Below, piece by piece: positions 1 through 7,706 of a DNA stretch of 16,451 bases (position 1 is its first letter; each line of letters begins with the position of its first letter). The notes below the pieces were generated by a model. That model was not told the origin of the DNA and did not search any database. It saw only the letters and a program-made list of their open reading frames with translations. Location of the stretch: the NCBI GenBank assembly GCA_026387135.1, contig JAPLMH010000161.1, positions 1 to 16,451 on the forward strand, written 5' to 3'. Source of the DNA: Candidatus Omnitrophota bacterium (GTDB lineage Bacteria > Omnitrophota > Gorgyraeia > 2-01-FULL-45-10). Position numbers and translations under genes: made by a program.

Positions 1-10
1 AACTCCTCTC

Positions 11-72
11 GTCATTCTGAGGCGAAGCCGAAGAATCTAGATCCTTCGGCCCATTAGGGGCCTCAGGATGAC
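11..72. repeat. Nested inverted repeat, probable dispersed intergenic element
   Basis: Two inverted repeats are nested. The outer arms are GTCATTCTGAGGC (11-23) and GCCTCAGGATGAC (60-72), which pair with one G-T wobble. The inner arms are CCGAAGAATCT (28-38) and AGATCCTTCGG (39-49), which abut and pair with one A-C mismatch on the + strand (a G-T wobble on the - strand). The whole can fold as one long hairpin. From memory, similar 'GTCATTCTGAG...CGAAGAATCT' units are scattered between genes in many unrelated bacteria. No second copy is visible here. It could be a REP/MITE-like element or the terminator of the gene to the left, but no T-tract follows it. Confidence 0.7.
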
Positions 73-88
73 TAATTTTAAATTTTTC

Positions 89-116
89 TTGACAACCTTT
101 CTGATTCAAGTATAAT
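89..116 (+). promoter_or_regulatory. groES-groEL promoter (sigma70 type)
   Basis: A perfect -35 TTGACA (89-94) and a perfect -10 TATAAT (111-116) are separated by 16 bases. The start of transcription is expected near 123, immediately before the CIRCE operator. Both boxes match the consensus exactly, so this should be a strong promoter when HrcA is absent. Confidence 0.9.
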
Positions 117-125
117 ACTAAATTG

Positions 126-152
126 TTAGCACTCAATTTAGATGAGTGCTAA
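126..152 (+). promoter_or_regulatory. CIRCE operator (HrcA binding site)
   Basis: The arms TTAGCACTC (126-134) and GAGTGCTAA (144-152) form a perfect 9-bp inverted repeat around a 9-base spacer, the canonical CIRCE element. It lies just downstream of the predicted transcription start and upstream of groES. In characterised bacteria the HrcA repressor binds CIRCE and is folded by GroEL, so heat shock titrates GroEL and derepresses the operon. HrcA is not in this window. Confidence 0.97.
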
Positions 153-189
153 CAGATATAAAACTATTTAAAAAAGGAGGGGTGTAAGC

Positions 190-477
190 ATGAAGATTCA
201 ACCATTGGCGGACAGGATCATGGTAGAGGTTCTTGAAGCCAAAGAGGTGACGAAGGGCGGAATAGTTCTTCCCGACTCCGCAAAGGAGAAGCCGCAGGAA
301 GCGAAGGTCATAGCGGTCGGCAAGGGCAAAGTTTCGGATGAGGGCAAGACGATAACGCCTGAGGTAAAAGTGGGCGACAAGGTGCTATTTGGAAAATATT
401 CCGGCACCGAGATCACGGTGGATGGTACGGAGTACCTGATACTTAAAGAAGAAGACATTTTAGCGATAATCAAATAA
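190..477 (+). CDS. groES: Co-chaperonin GroES (Hsp10)
   Basis: This 95-residue protein is the heptameric lid of the GroEL chamber in the cytoplasm. The N-terminal strand KIQPLADRIMV is typical. The mobile loop with the GroEL-contacting tripeptide Ile-Val-Leu is at residues 25-27 (GGIVLPD), and the length is standard. The ATG follows a strong ribosome binding site (AAGGAGGGGT, 174-183). It is the first gene of the CIRCE-controlled operon, and the groEL ribosome binding site begins inside its stop codon, so the two are co-translated closely. Nothing in the sequence is unusual. Confidence 0.98.
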   Translation: MKIQPLADRIMVEVLEAKEVTKGGIVLPDSAKEKPQEAKVIAVGKGKVSDEGKTITPEVKVGDKVLFGKYSGTEITVDGTEYLILKEEDILAIIK

Positions 478-488
478 GGAGAGGTGAA

Positions 489-2135
489 ATGGCAAAGCAA
501 TTACTATACGGCGAGGAAGCGCGTAGAGCCATCCTAAGAGGTGTCGAGCAGCTCGCCAGAGCGGTAAAGGTGACTCTCGGACCCAAGGGAAGGAACGTAG
601 TCCTCGACAAGAAGTTCGGCGCACCGACGATCACAAAGGACGGTGTAACTGTAGCGAAAGAGATAGAGTTGAAGTGCCCGTATGAAAATATGGGAGCGGA
701 GTTAGTGAAAGAGGTGGCGTCAAAGACCTCTGATATAGCCGGAGACGGCACGACGACCGCCACGGTGCTCGCGGAATCGATATTCAGGGAAGGCATGAAG
801 AATGTGACCGCGGGTGCAAATCCTATGGCGCTTAAGAGAGGTATAGAGAAGGCCGTGGAGAAAGTTGTCGAAGAGCTGAAGAAGCTCTCCAAAGCCATCA
901 ACGTCAAGGATAAGAAAGAGGTCTCCCAGGTAGCTTCCATAGCTGCAAATAGTGACCACGAGATAGGTGACTTGATAGCGGAAGCCATGACAAAAGTAGG
1001 AAAAGACGGCGTCATAACAGTTGAAGAAGGCAAGGCTTCCAAGACAGAGCTGGAGCTCGTTGAGGGCATGGAGTTCGATCAGGGCTACCTTTCACCGTAC
1101 TTCGTGACAGATGCGGAGAAGATGGAATGTTCGCTCGAGGATCCATACATATTGATCCATGAGAAGAAGATATCCGCCATGAAGGATATACTTCCGTTAT
1201 TGGAAAAAGTGGCCAGAGCCGGCAAGCCGTTACTCATAATCTCGGAAGAGACTGAGGGCGAAGTGCTCGCAACGCTGGTAGTGAACAAGATGCGCGGTAC
1301 TTTAGTGTGCGCCGCCGTAAAAGCTCCGGGTTATGGAGACAGGCGTAAAGCCATGTTAGAGGATATAGCCGTATTGACGGGCGGCAAAGCCATTACCGAG
1401 GATCTCGGGATGAAGCTTGAGAACGTTAAGTTAGAGGAACTTGGACGCGCCAAGAGAGTGAGAATAGACAAAGATAATACAACCATAGTGCAAGGCGCCG
1501 GCAAGACGGCCGACATACAGTCCAGGATCGCTCAGCTGAAGAAGCAGATAGAGGGAACCGATTCCGATTACGATAAAGAGAAGCTGCAGGAGAGGCTGGC
1601 AAAGCTCTCAGGCGGAGTCGCCGTTATCAATGTCGGAGCCGCTACCGAGACAGAGATGAAGGAGAAGAAGGCCCGCGTTGAAGACGCTCTACACGCGACG
1701 AGAGCCGCTGTTGAAGAAGGCATCGTTGCGGGGGGCGGGGTCGCTCTATTGAGATGTATTGAAGTTCTTAATAAGTCGAAGTTCTCGGGTGATGAGCAGA
1801 TCGGGGCCGATATCGTAAAGAGAGCCCTCGAAGAGCCGATCAGGACTATCGCTAACAACGCCGGTCAGGAAGGCTCGGTAGTAGTTCAAAAAGTAAAAGA
1901 GATGAAGACCAACGAAGGGTATGATGCCGATAAAGATGTTTACTGTGATATGATACAGGCCGGCGTCATCGATCCCAAGAAGGTTACGCGTTCGGCGCTT
2001 CAGAATGCGGCGAGCATTGCCGCTCTGATGATCACGACCGAAACGATCGTGACCGACGTCCCTGAAGAAGATAAGGCCCCTATGGGAATGCCTGGCGGCA
2101 TGCCCCCCGGAGGCGGAATGGGCGGGATGTATTAA
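489..2135 (+). CDS. groEL: Chaperonin GroEL (Hsp60)
   Basis: This is the ATP-dependent double-ring chaperonin that folds cytoplasmic proteins together with GroES. At 548 residues it has the usual length. The nucleotide-binding motifs are present: TLGPKGRNVVLD near residues 29-40, GDGTTT at 85-90 (Asp86 corresponds to E. coli Asp87), and the AGGGVALL segment of the lower equatorial domain. The C-terminus is the flexible Gly-Gly-Met tail (GMPGGMPPGGGMGGMY). The ribosome binding site AAGGAGAGGTG (476-486) overlaps the groES stop codon, and the start is 11 nt after groES. It is transcribed with groES under CIRCE/HrcA control and is followed by a hairpin at 2164-2195. A long open frame on the opposite strand is a codon-bias shadow. 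Confidence 0.99.
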   Translation: MAKQLLYGEEARRAILRGVEQLARAVKVTLGPKGRNVVLDKKFGAPTITKDGVTVAKEIELKCPYENMGAELVKEVASKTSDIAGDGTTTATVLAESIFREGMKNVTAGANPMALKRGIEKAVEKVVEELKKLSKAINVKDKKEVSQVASIAANSDHEIGDLIAEAMTKVGKDGVITVEEGKASKTELELVEGMEFDQGYLSPYFVTDAEKMECSLEDPYILIHEKKISAMKDILPLLEKVARAGKPLLIISEETEGEVLATLVVNKMRGTLVCAAVKAPGYGDRRKAMLEDIAVLTGGKAITEDLGMKLENVKLEELGRAKRVRIDKDNTTIVQGAGKTADIQSRIAQLKKQIEGTDSDYDKEKLQERLAKLSGGVAVINVGAATETEMKEKKARVEDALHATRAAVEEGIVAGGGVALLRCIEVLNKSKFSGDEQIGADIVKRALEEPIRTIANNAGQEGSVVVQKVKEMKTNEGYDADKDVYCDMIQAGVIDPKKVTRSALQNAASIAALMITTETIVTDVPEEDKAPMGMPGGMPPGGGMGGMY

Positions 2136-2137
2136 GA

Positions 2138-2165
2138 GCTTTAAGCTGTAAGCTTTAAGTTGTAA
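2138..2165. repeat. Short tandem duplication after groEL
   Basis: Two adjacent 14-base units, GCTTTAAGCTGTAA (2138-2151) and GCTTTAAGTTGTAA (2152-2165), differ at one base. They lie between the groEL stop and the terminator-like hairpin. No function is evident. They may have arisen by slippage. Confidence 0.6.
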
Positions 2166-2195
2166 AGTAGGGCGGGTTTAAACCCGCCCCACTTT
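2164..2195 (+). terminator. Terminator-like hairpin after groEL
   Basis: AAAGT-A-GGGCGGG (2164-2176) pairs with CCCGCCC-C-ACTTT (2183-2195) around a TTTAAA centre, with a single A-C mismatch in a 13-bp GC-rich stem. Only a weak T-rich stretch (GCTTTATATT) follows. It probably ends groESL transcription, but it is not a textbook intrinsic terminator. The near-perfect symmetry would also fold on the opposite strand. Confidence 0.6.
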
Positions 2196-2208
2196 GCTTT
2201 ATATTGCC

Positions 2209-2237
2209 TTGACAAAATTGCTGTAAATCTGTATCAT
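2209..2237 (+). promoter_or_regulatory. Promoter for guaB3-dnaE
   Basis: -35 TTGACA (2209-2214) and -10 TATCAT (2232-2237) are separated by 17 bases. They sit after the groEL hairpin and about 58 bases upstream of the guaB3 ATG. This is the only clear promoter before guaB3 and is likely to drive dnaE too. Confidence 0.75.
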
Positions 2238-2295
2238 ATCTACACTAATGTAATATTGAGTACGAATGGCGAAGTTAATTTATTGAGAGGAGTAT

Positions 2296-3459
2296 ATGGG
2301 GCAATTTTATATCGGTGTTGAGAGAAAAGCAAGACGTTGCTACGGTTTTGACGAAATAGCGCTGGTACCGGGAAGAATTACGATAGATCCGGCGGATGTC
2401 GATACTTCATGGTCTATAGGCGGTAAAAAATTCCGCGTTCCGATAATCGCCGCGGCGATGGATGGGGTAGTAGATGTCAAGTTCGCCATAGCTATGGGCA
2501 AACTTGGCGGACTGGCCGTCCTGAATCTCGAAGGCGTACAGACGCGTTATGAAAATCCCGAAGAGGTCCTTGAGAAGATAGCCATGGCGGCGCCTGATCA
2601 GGCGACGGCGCTCGTCCAGAGCGTTTATGCCGAGCCTATAAAAGAGAAGCTTATAGCTAAGAGAGTAGATCAGATTAAATCGGCCGGAGTGCCGGCGATA
2701 GTAAGCGCCATCCCTCAAAGAGCGGATCGCTTTGCCGAAATAGCCGAGGAGGCCGGAGCCGATATATTCATCGTCCAGTCCACCGTATCTACAGTTAAGC
2801 ACATTTCAACAAAATATAAAGCCCTTGATTTTAAAAAATTCTGCAAATCCGTCAAGATGCCGGTTGTGATAGGTAACTGCGTTACTTACGAGGTCGCCCT
2901 TGATCTCTTGAATGCCGGATGTTCAGGGCTTCTTGTAGGGATAGGGCCGGGCGCTGCCTGCACTACGAGAGGCGTATTAGGTATAGGAGTTCCGCAGGTC
3001 ACCACAACCATAGATTGCGCGGCCGCCAGGGATACTTTTTATAAAAAGACAAAAAGATATATTCCTATAATCACCGATGGAGGGATGACTACAGGCGGAG
3101 ATATATGTAAAGCGTTTGCCTGCGGGGCCGATGCCGTAATGGTGGGCTCGGCTTTTGCCAGATCGAAAGAAGCTCCCGGCAAGGGCAACCACTGGGGCAT
3201 GGCAACGCCGCACGCCAATCTTCCCAGGGGCACGAGAGTAAGGGTCGGAGTCACAGGCACGCTCGACGAGATATTGTTCGGGCCCGCCAAAGTCGACGAT
3301 GGCTCGCAGAATCTTATGGGAGCGCTGCAGACATCTATGGGAAATGTGGGCGCAAAGAACATAAGCCAGATGCACAAGACCGAGATCATAATAGCTCCGT
3401 CGATACAGACAGAAGGAAAAGTATTCCAGGTCGCTCAGCGAGTTGGGATGGGAAAGTAA
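2296..3459 (+). CDS. guaB3: GuaB3-family IMP dehydrogenase-like protein
   Basis: This 387-residue TIM-barrel protein belongs to the IMP dehydrogenase/GMP reductase family, whose classical member oxidises IMP to XMP with NAD in guanine nucleotide synthesis. The catalytic cysteine loop is GPGAACTTRGVLGIG, with Cys222 as the nucleophile. The IMP-phosphate motif DGGM is at 261-264 and a flap-like segment is at about 297-320. It lacks the paired CBS domains of canonical GuaB (about 490 residues). The N-terminus (IGVERKARRCYGFDEIALVPG) and size match the GuaB3 subgroup known from actinobacteria and cyanobacteria. Cyanobacterial GuaB3 has been described as an IMP dehydrogenase; elsewhere the function is uncertain. 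The ATG has AGGAG only 3 nt upstream, a tight spacing. dnaE follows after 15 nt. Confidence 0.88.
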   Translation: MGQFYIGVERKARRCYGFDEIALVPGRITIDPADVDTSWSIGGKKFRVPIIAAAMDGVVDVKFAIAMGKLGGLAVLNLEGVQTRYENPEEVLEKIAMAAPDQATALVQSVYAEPIKEKLIAKRVDQIKSAGVPAIVSAIPQRADRFAEIAEEAGADIFIVQSTVSTVKHISTKYKALDFKKFCKSVKMPVVIGNCVTYEVALDLLNAGCSGLLVGIGPGAACTTRGVLGIGVPQVTTTIDCAAARDTFYKKTKRYIPIITDGGMTTGGDICKAFACGADAVMVGSAFARSKEAPGKGNHWGMATPHANLPRGTRVRVGVTGTLDEILFGPAKVDDGSQNLMGALQTSMGNVGAKNISQMHKTEIIIAPSIQTEGKVFQVAQRVGMGK

Positions 3460-3474
3460 GCTCACACTCTCACG

Positions 3475-6400
3475 ATGAATCACTCCGATTTCGTGCACCT
3501 GCACGTCCACACGCAGTATAGCCTCTTAGATGGAGCCTGCCAGTTAGAAAGGCTTTTCCAGAAGGCCAGAGAACTGAGAATGCCAGCATGCGCCATCACC
3601 GATCACGGCAACATGTTCGGCGCCATAGAGTTCTATGATATGGCTATGAAGGCCGGCATAAAACCTATAATAGGGTGCGAAGCCTATATAGCTCCCGACT
3701 CGAGATTCGATAAATCGAGCCGCGGCATCCAGGATGCTTCATTTCATATAATACTTCTCGCTAAGAACGAAACCGGATATAAAAATCTCATAAAGCTTAC
3801 CTCGGCCGGATATCTGGAAGGCTTCTATTACCGTCCGCGCATAGATAAAGAACTCCTGTTCGACCACAAAGAGGGCTTGATATGCCTATCGGCCTGCCTC
3901 AAAGGGGAGATCCCCCATCTTATCCATACAAATCAACTGGACCGGGCCAAAAAGACGGCCGATGAATATAAGAGCGCATTCGGGAAGGATAATTTTTATT
4001 TGGAGATCCAGGATAACGGGATCCCGGAACAGGAGACTGTTAATCAGGAGCTGATAAAGATGTCGAAGGAGCTCGGCTTGGGGCTAGTTGCCACCAATGA
4101 CGTCCACTACATGGAAAAAGACCATGCGAGAGCGCACGACCTGCTTTTATGTATACAGACGCAGACTAATGTAGACAATCCCAACAGGATGAGGATGGCC
4201 ACCGACGAGTTCTATTTTAAGTCGAGGCAGGAGATGGCGCGCACATTAGGTAATACCGTGCCCGAAGCCCTTAAAAATACTTTGGCAATAGCCGAAAAAT
4301 GCAATCTCGAACTGAACTTCAAAGCCATCCATCTGCCGCAGTACAAAGTTCCGGAGGGCAAGACGAGAGAGTCATATTTAAGAGAGCTCGTAGCAGAAGG
4401 TATTAAAAAAAGATATCCGAACGCCGATGATCCTATCGCCCGCCGCGTTGAGCACGAACTGAAAGTAATAGAGAACTTCGGTTATTCAAGCTACTTCCTG
4501 ATAGCGCAAGATTTTGTCAATTACGCCAAAGAAAATTCCATACCCGTGGGCCCCGGCAGGGGAAGCGCGGCCGGAAGCGTGGTAAGTTACGCGCTTGGCA
4601 TCACCGATATAGATCCGTTAAAATACGATCTCTTATTCGAAAGATTCTTAAATCCCGAGAGAATAAGCCTTCCCGATATAGATATAGACTTCTGCTATGA
4701 GAGGCGCCAGGAGGTCATAGACTATGTGGTGCGTAAGTATTCCAAAGATAATGTCGCCCAGATAGTGACATTCGGCACCATGATGGCCAAGGCGGTTATA
4801 CGGGACGTCGGCAGGGCTCTCGGCATGGCATACGCCGATGTAGATAAGATCGCCAAGCTAATTCCCACCGAACTCAACATAACCCTGCAACATGCTATAG
4901 AGCAAGAGCCGGAATTAAAGACCCTATACAGAACAGATCCAAAGATAGCCCAGCTTATTGACACGTCTCTTGTCCTGGAGGGCCTGACCCGTCATGCGTC
5001 GACTCACGCCGCCGGCGTGGTCATAAGCGAGAAGCCTCTCGTTAATTATTGCCCCCTGTATAAGGTGAACGACGGACAGATATCCACCGGCTATCCCATG
5101 ACATCACTTGAGAAGATAGGCCTGCTTAAGATGGACCTCCTGGGTTTGAGGACCCTTACCGTTATAAGTGAGGCCCTGAAGATAATAAAGAGGACAAAGA
5201 ATATAGACCTGGATCTTTCCAATATCTCGCTGGAAGATAAGAAGACTTATAAGCTTCTGGCCAATGCGGAATCGGTGGGAGTATTTCAGCTGGAAAGCTC
5301 CGGAATGCGCGACCTTCTGAAAAAATTGAAACCGGAAAAGTTTGAGGATATAGTGGCACTTCTGGCGCTCTTCAGGCCGGGGCCGATAGGCTCCGGGATG
5401 TTGGATGACTTTATGAAGAGAAAGCACGGAGAGGTTGAACTCAAGTACGATCATCCGCTATTGGAACCCATACTTAAGGAGACGTACGGAGTCATACTCT
5501 ATCAGGAGCAGGCCATGAGGATAGCGTCAAGTCTTGCCGGTTTCAGCCTGGCTCAGGCCGATAACCTGCGCCGAGCCATGGCAAAGAAGACGCCCGAGGT
5601 CATGGTCCAGATGCGCCAATTATTCTCCGAAGGATGTTCGAAGAACAAGATAGACAGGAAGACGGCAGACAAGGTATTTGGTTTAATTGAATATTTCGCC
5701 GGTTACGGATTTAATAAATCCCACTCGGCGGCATATGCGCTTATAAGTTTCAGGACGGCGTACCTGAAGGCGAACTTCCCGGTCGAGTTCATGACGGCTC
5801 TTCTCACCAGTGAAAAAGATAATCTGGACAAGATAGCCGTTTATATAAATGAATCGGCAAGGATGGGCATAAAGATACTTCCGCCGGACGTTAACGAAAG
5901 CTATGCGAACTTCACCGTGGTGGGAGACTCCATAAGATTCGGGCTCGCCGCTATAAAACATGTAGGTGAGGGCGCCATACTCTCCATAATAAAAGTGAGG
6001 GAGAAGGACGGCGCATTCAAATCGATATACGATTTTACGGGTAAGGTAGACCCGAGACTTGTCAACAGGAAGGTGATAGAGAGCCTTATAAAATGCGGGG
6101 CCATGGACTCGTTGAAACTCTTCAGGTCCCAACTTTCAGCGATGGTCGACAAGGCGCTCGAGTCGGCAGGTGATGTGCATAAGGACAGGCTTAATGGACA
6201 GCTCTCTTTCTTTGAGAGCTTCGAGGACCAGGAAAATTTCAAAAAGACATTTCAGGATATACCGAATATCCCGGAATGGCCGGAGAACCAGCTTCTCACA
6301 TATGAAAAAGAGATGATAGGTTTTTATGTGACGAAGCACCCGCTGGCCAGGTTCGAGAAGATGTTAAACACTTATTCCACCTGCAACACTACGCAGCTGC

Positions 6401-6921
6401 AGAATATGCGCGATGGCGATGAAGTCCTGCTGGGCGGTATAATCTCAAAGGTCAAATTCACTACCACCAGACGAACGAACGAAAAGATGGCCATAGTTAC
6501 GCTTGAAGATCTAAACGGTACCGTGGAGGTTCTCGTATTCCCACAAACGTTCTCAAAATCGGGCGGCCTGGTCAAGCCCGATGCTATCGTCTTCGTCAAA
6601 GGCCGGATCGGTCTTAGGGAGGAGGCGCCCAAGATAGTGGCGAGCGAGATAGTGACGCTGGACTCCGTGCGCGCGAAGTATACTAAGGCCATAACGGTGA
6701 ACGTAGTCACCGCAGGATTGGAGAAGAACAGCCTTGAAAATCTCAAGAGGATATTTTCCCGCTATCCCGGCAGGATACCGGTCTATTTAAATTTCGTAAA
6801 ACCCGACGGAAAACGCACCACGGTTGCCACAGGCAGAGACCTTCTGGTAGAACCCCATGAAGGGCTGGTCAGGGATATAGAGAAGATCCTTGGCATGGAC
6901 GTGGTGAATTTTAAAGTCTAG
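3475..6921 (+). CDS. dnaE: DNA polymerase III alpha subunit (DnaE)
   Basis: This is the catalytic subunit of the replicative DNA polymerase, 1148 residues against about 1160 in E. coli. Domains in order: PHP (about 1-275), palm with the PDIDIDF motif (Asp401 and Asp403; third catalytic Asp554 in KMDLLGLRTL), thumb/fingers, the FNKSHSAAYALISFRTAYLKA segment near 748, and a C-terminal OB fold (about 980-1060). All nine PHP metal ligands seen in proofreading DnaE proteins are present: His10, His12, Asp19, His44, Glu69, His91, Cys141, Asp209 and His211. The start is certain: the frame is closed by the in-frame guaB3 stop at 3457-3459, and the next Met (36) lies beyond the HxH motif. No Shine-Dalgarno is visible in the 15-nt gap, so translation may be coupled to guaB3. 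Confidence 0.97.
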   Translation: MNHSDFVHLHVHTQYSLLDGACQLERLFQKARELRMPACAITDHGNMFGAIEFYDMAMKAGIKPIIGCEAYIAPDSRFDKSSRGIQDASFHIILLAKNETGYKNLIKLTSAGYLEGFYYRPRIDKELLFDHKEGLICLSACLKGEIPHLIHTNQLDRAKKTADEYKSAFGKDNFYLEIQDNGIPEQETVNQELIKMSKELGLGLVATNDVHYMEKDHARAHDLLLCIQTQTNVDNPNRMRMATDEFYFKSRQEMARTLGNTVPEALKNTLAIAEKCNLELNFKAIHLPQYKVPEGKTRESYLRELVAEGIKKRYPNADDPIARRVEHELKVIENFGYSSYFLIAQDFVNYAKENSIPVGPGRGSAAGSVVSYALGITDIDPLKYDLLFERFLNPERISLPDIDIDFCYERRQEVIDYVVRKYSKDNVAQIVTFGTMMAKAVIRDVGRALGMAYADVDKIAKLIPTELNITLQHAIEQEPELKTLYRTDPKIAQLIDTSLVLEGLTRHASTHAAGVVISEKPLVNYCPLYKVNDGQISTGYPMTSLEKIGLLKMDLLGLRTLTVISEALKIIKRTKNIDLDLSNISLEDKKTYKLLANAESVGVFQLESSGMRDLLKKLKPEKFEDIVALLALFRPGPIGSGMLDDFMKRKHGEVELKYDHPLLEPILKETYGVILYQEQAMRIASSLAGFSLAQADNLRRAMAKKTPEVMVQMRQLFSEGCSKNKIDRKTADKVFGLIEYFAGYGFNKSHSAAYALISFRTAYLKANFPVEFMTALLTSEKDNLDKIAVYINESARMGIKILPPDVNESYANFTVVGDSIRFGLAAIKHVGEGAILSIIKVREKDGAFKSIYDFTGKVDPRLVNRKVIESLIKCGAMDSLKLFRSQLSAMVDKALESAGDVHKDRLNGQLSFFESFEDQENFKKTFQDIPNIPEWPENQLLTYEKEMIGFYVTKHPLARFEKMLNTYSTCNTTQLQNMRDGDEVLLGGIISKVKFTTTRRTNEKMAIVTLEDLNGTVEVLVFPQTFSKSGGLVKPDAIVFVKGRIGLREEAPKIVASEIVTLDSVRAKYTKAITVNVVTAGLEKNSLENLKRIFSRYPGRIPVYLNFVKPDGKRTTVATGRDLLVEPHEGLVRDIEKILGMDVVNFKV

Positions 6922-6923
6922 CA

Positions 6924-6952
6924 TTGACTTTTTCTATAACTCCTTATAAAAT
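6924..6952 (+). promoter_or_regulatory. Probable promoter of the HU-hisS-aspS-ybeY-recO run
   Basis: -35 TTGACT (6924-6929) is followed after 17 bases by TAAAAT (6947-6952); the overlapping TATAAA (6945-6950) has a 15-base spacing. It begins three bases after the dnaE stop and lies about 36 bases before the next ATG. It is the only promoter-like sequence I see ahead of the long overlapping gene run to 12582. Confidence 0.55.
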
Positions 6953-6987
6953 AATGGTTTATGACCATCCGCTAGAACGAGCATACC

Positions 6988-7434
6988 ATGATAGATAAAA
7001 AGACTGAGTCAGACATAAAGACGGTGAAAAGCTTTCTCGAATTCTGGGATAAATTCCATTCCATATATTCGGGCGTCATTTCCAGGGAAAGCATCAGCAA
7101 AGAAGATGAGCAGAAGTTCCTTGAGACGAAAGAGGTCATAAAGAACAAATATGAGGGGTTGAGAGGCTCTCTTGAGTTCAAATATATGCCGCACGGCAGA
7201 TTTACCGATCCGGTAAGCGACATTTTAGGAATAGACAATGTGCGGTTCATGGCCGAAAAGAACCTAAGGAAGCTTCAGGGGGACTGGAAAGATTCTTACG
7301 TCTTCCTGCATAATATAGTTGAGAGGCTGGAGAATAAGAAGAGACGCCTTGACCAATTTAATCCCATGGGCGTATTTGTTAAGAAATTTTTTGAAGAGGG
7401 CATAACAAAAAGATTACGGAGGGTTTTAAGATGA
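6988..7434 (+). CDS. Conserved-looking protein of unknown function
   Basis: I do not recognise this 148-residue protein. It has no signal peptide and no membrane segment. Its composition is rich in Lys, Glu, Arg and Phe, suggesting a mostly helical soluble protein with a strongly basic end (ITKRLRRVLR). A middle segment, LEFKYMPHGRFTDPVSDILGIDNVRF, is more aromatic. The ATG is the first in frame after the promoter and has no clear Shine-Dalgarno. Its stop overlaps the HU start by four bases (ATGA), so it is translationally coupled to a DNA-binding protein and leads the operon. The coding statistics resemble its neighbours (ATA for Ile, AAG for Lys), which supports a real gene. A nucleic-acid or nucleoid role is a guess from context only. 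Confidence 0.75.
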   Translation: MIDKKTESDIKTVKSFLEFWDKFHSIYSGVISRESISKEDEQKFLETKEVIKNKYEGLRGSLEFKYMPHGRFTDPVSDILGIDNVRFMAEKNLRKLQGDWKDSYVFLHNIVERLENKKRRLDQFNPMGVFVKKFFEEGITKRLRRVLR

Positions 7435-7706
7435 CAAAGAAGGAGATAGTTATCAAGATAGCCGAAGAGACAGAATTAAAACAGATAGATGTAAAGATGG
7501 TAGTACAAAAGACGCTTGACCATATTGTGGAGGCGTTGGCCAAGTCTGAGACAGTGGAGCTGAGGAACTTCGGCATATTCAAAGTTAAGTCGAGGAAGTC
7601 GAGGGTCGGCAGGAACCCGAAGACCGGAGTGACTGTGCCCATACCGGAGAAGAGGATAGTATCATTCAAACCGGGCATGATAATGAAGAAGAGGGTGATG
7701 AAGTGA
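7431..7706 (+). CDS. HU/IHF-family DNA-binding protein
   Basis: This 91-residue histone-like protein binds and bends DNA as a dimer. The N-terminal helices (MTKKEIVIKIAEE) are followed by the beta-sheet motif ELRNFGIFKVK and by the GRNPKTG motif, whose Pro63 would intercalate between base pairs at the tip of the beta arm. The arm and C-terminal helix (VSFKPGMIMKKRV) are complete and of normal length. A good ribosome binding site, GGAGGG (7418-7423), lies 7 nt before the ATG. The gene overlaps the preceding unknown gene by 4 nt and hisS by 4 nt. The sequence alone does not separate HU from IHF; it is a single-gene member of the family here, so a homodimer is plausible. Confidence 0.95.
   Translation: MTKKEIVIKIAEETELKQIDVKMVVQKTLDHIVEALAKSETVELRNFGIFKVKSRKSRVGRNPKTGVTVPIPEKRIVSFKPGMIMKKRVMK

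Noticed and set aside
470..1069. 199-codon open frame on the - strand, antisense to groEL
   Set aside because: It mirrors the codon bias of groEL, has a low-complexity Ser/Ala/Phe-rich translation, and no ribosome binding site or family resemblance.
2977..3510. 177-codon open frame on the - strand, antisense to guaB3
   Set aside because: It lies fully opposite a confidently identified gene and its translation resembles no family.
5683..6132. 149-codon open frame on the - strand inside dnaE
   Set aside because: Shadow of dnaE codon usage; no promoter or start signal.
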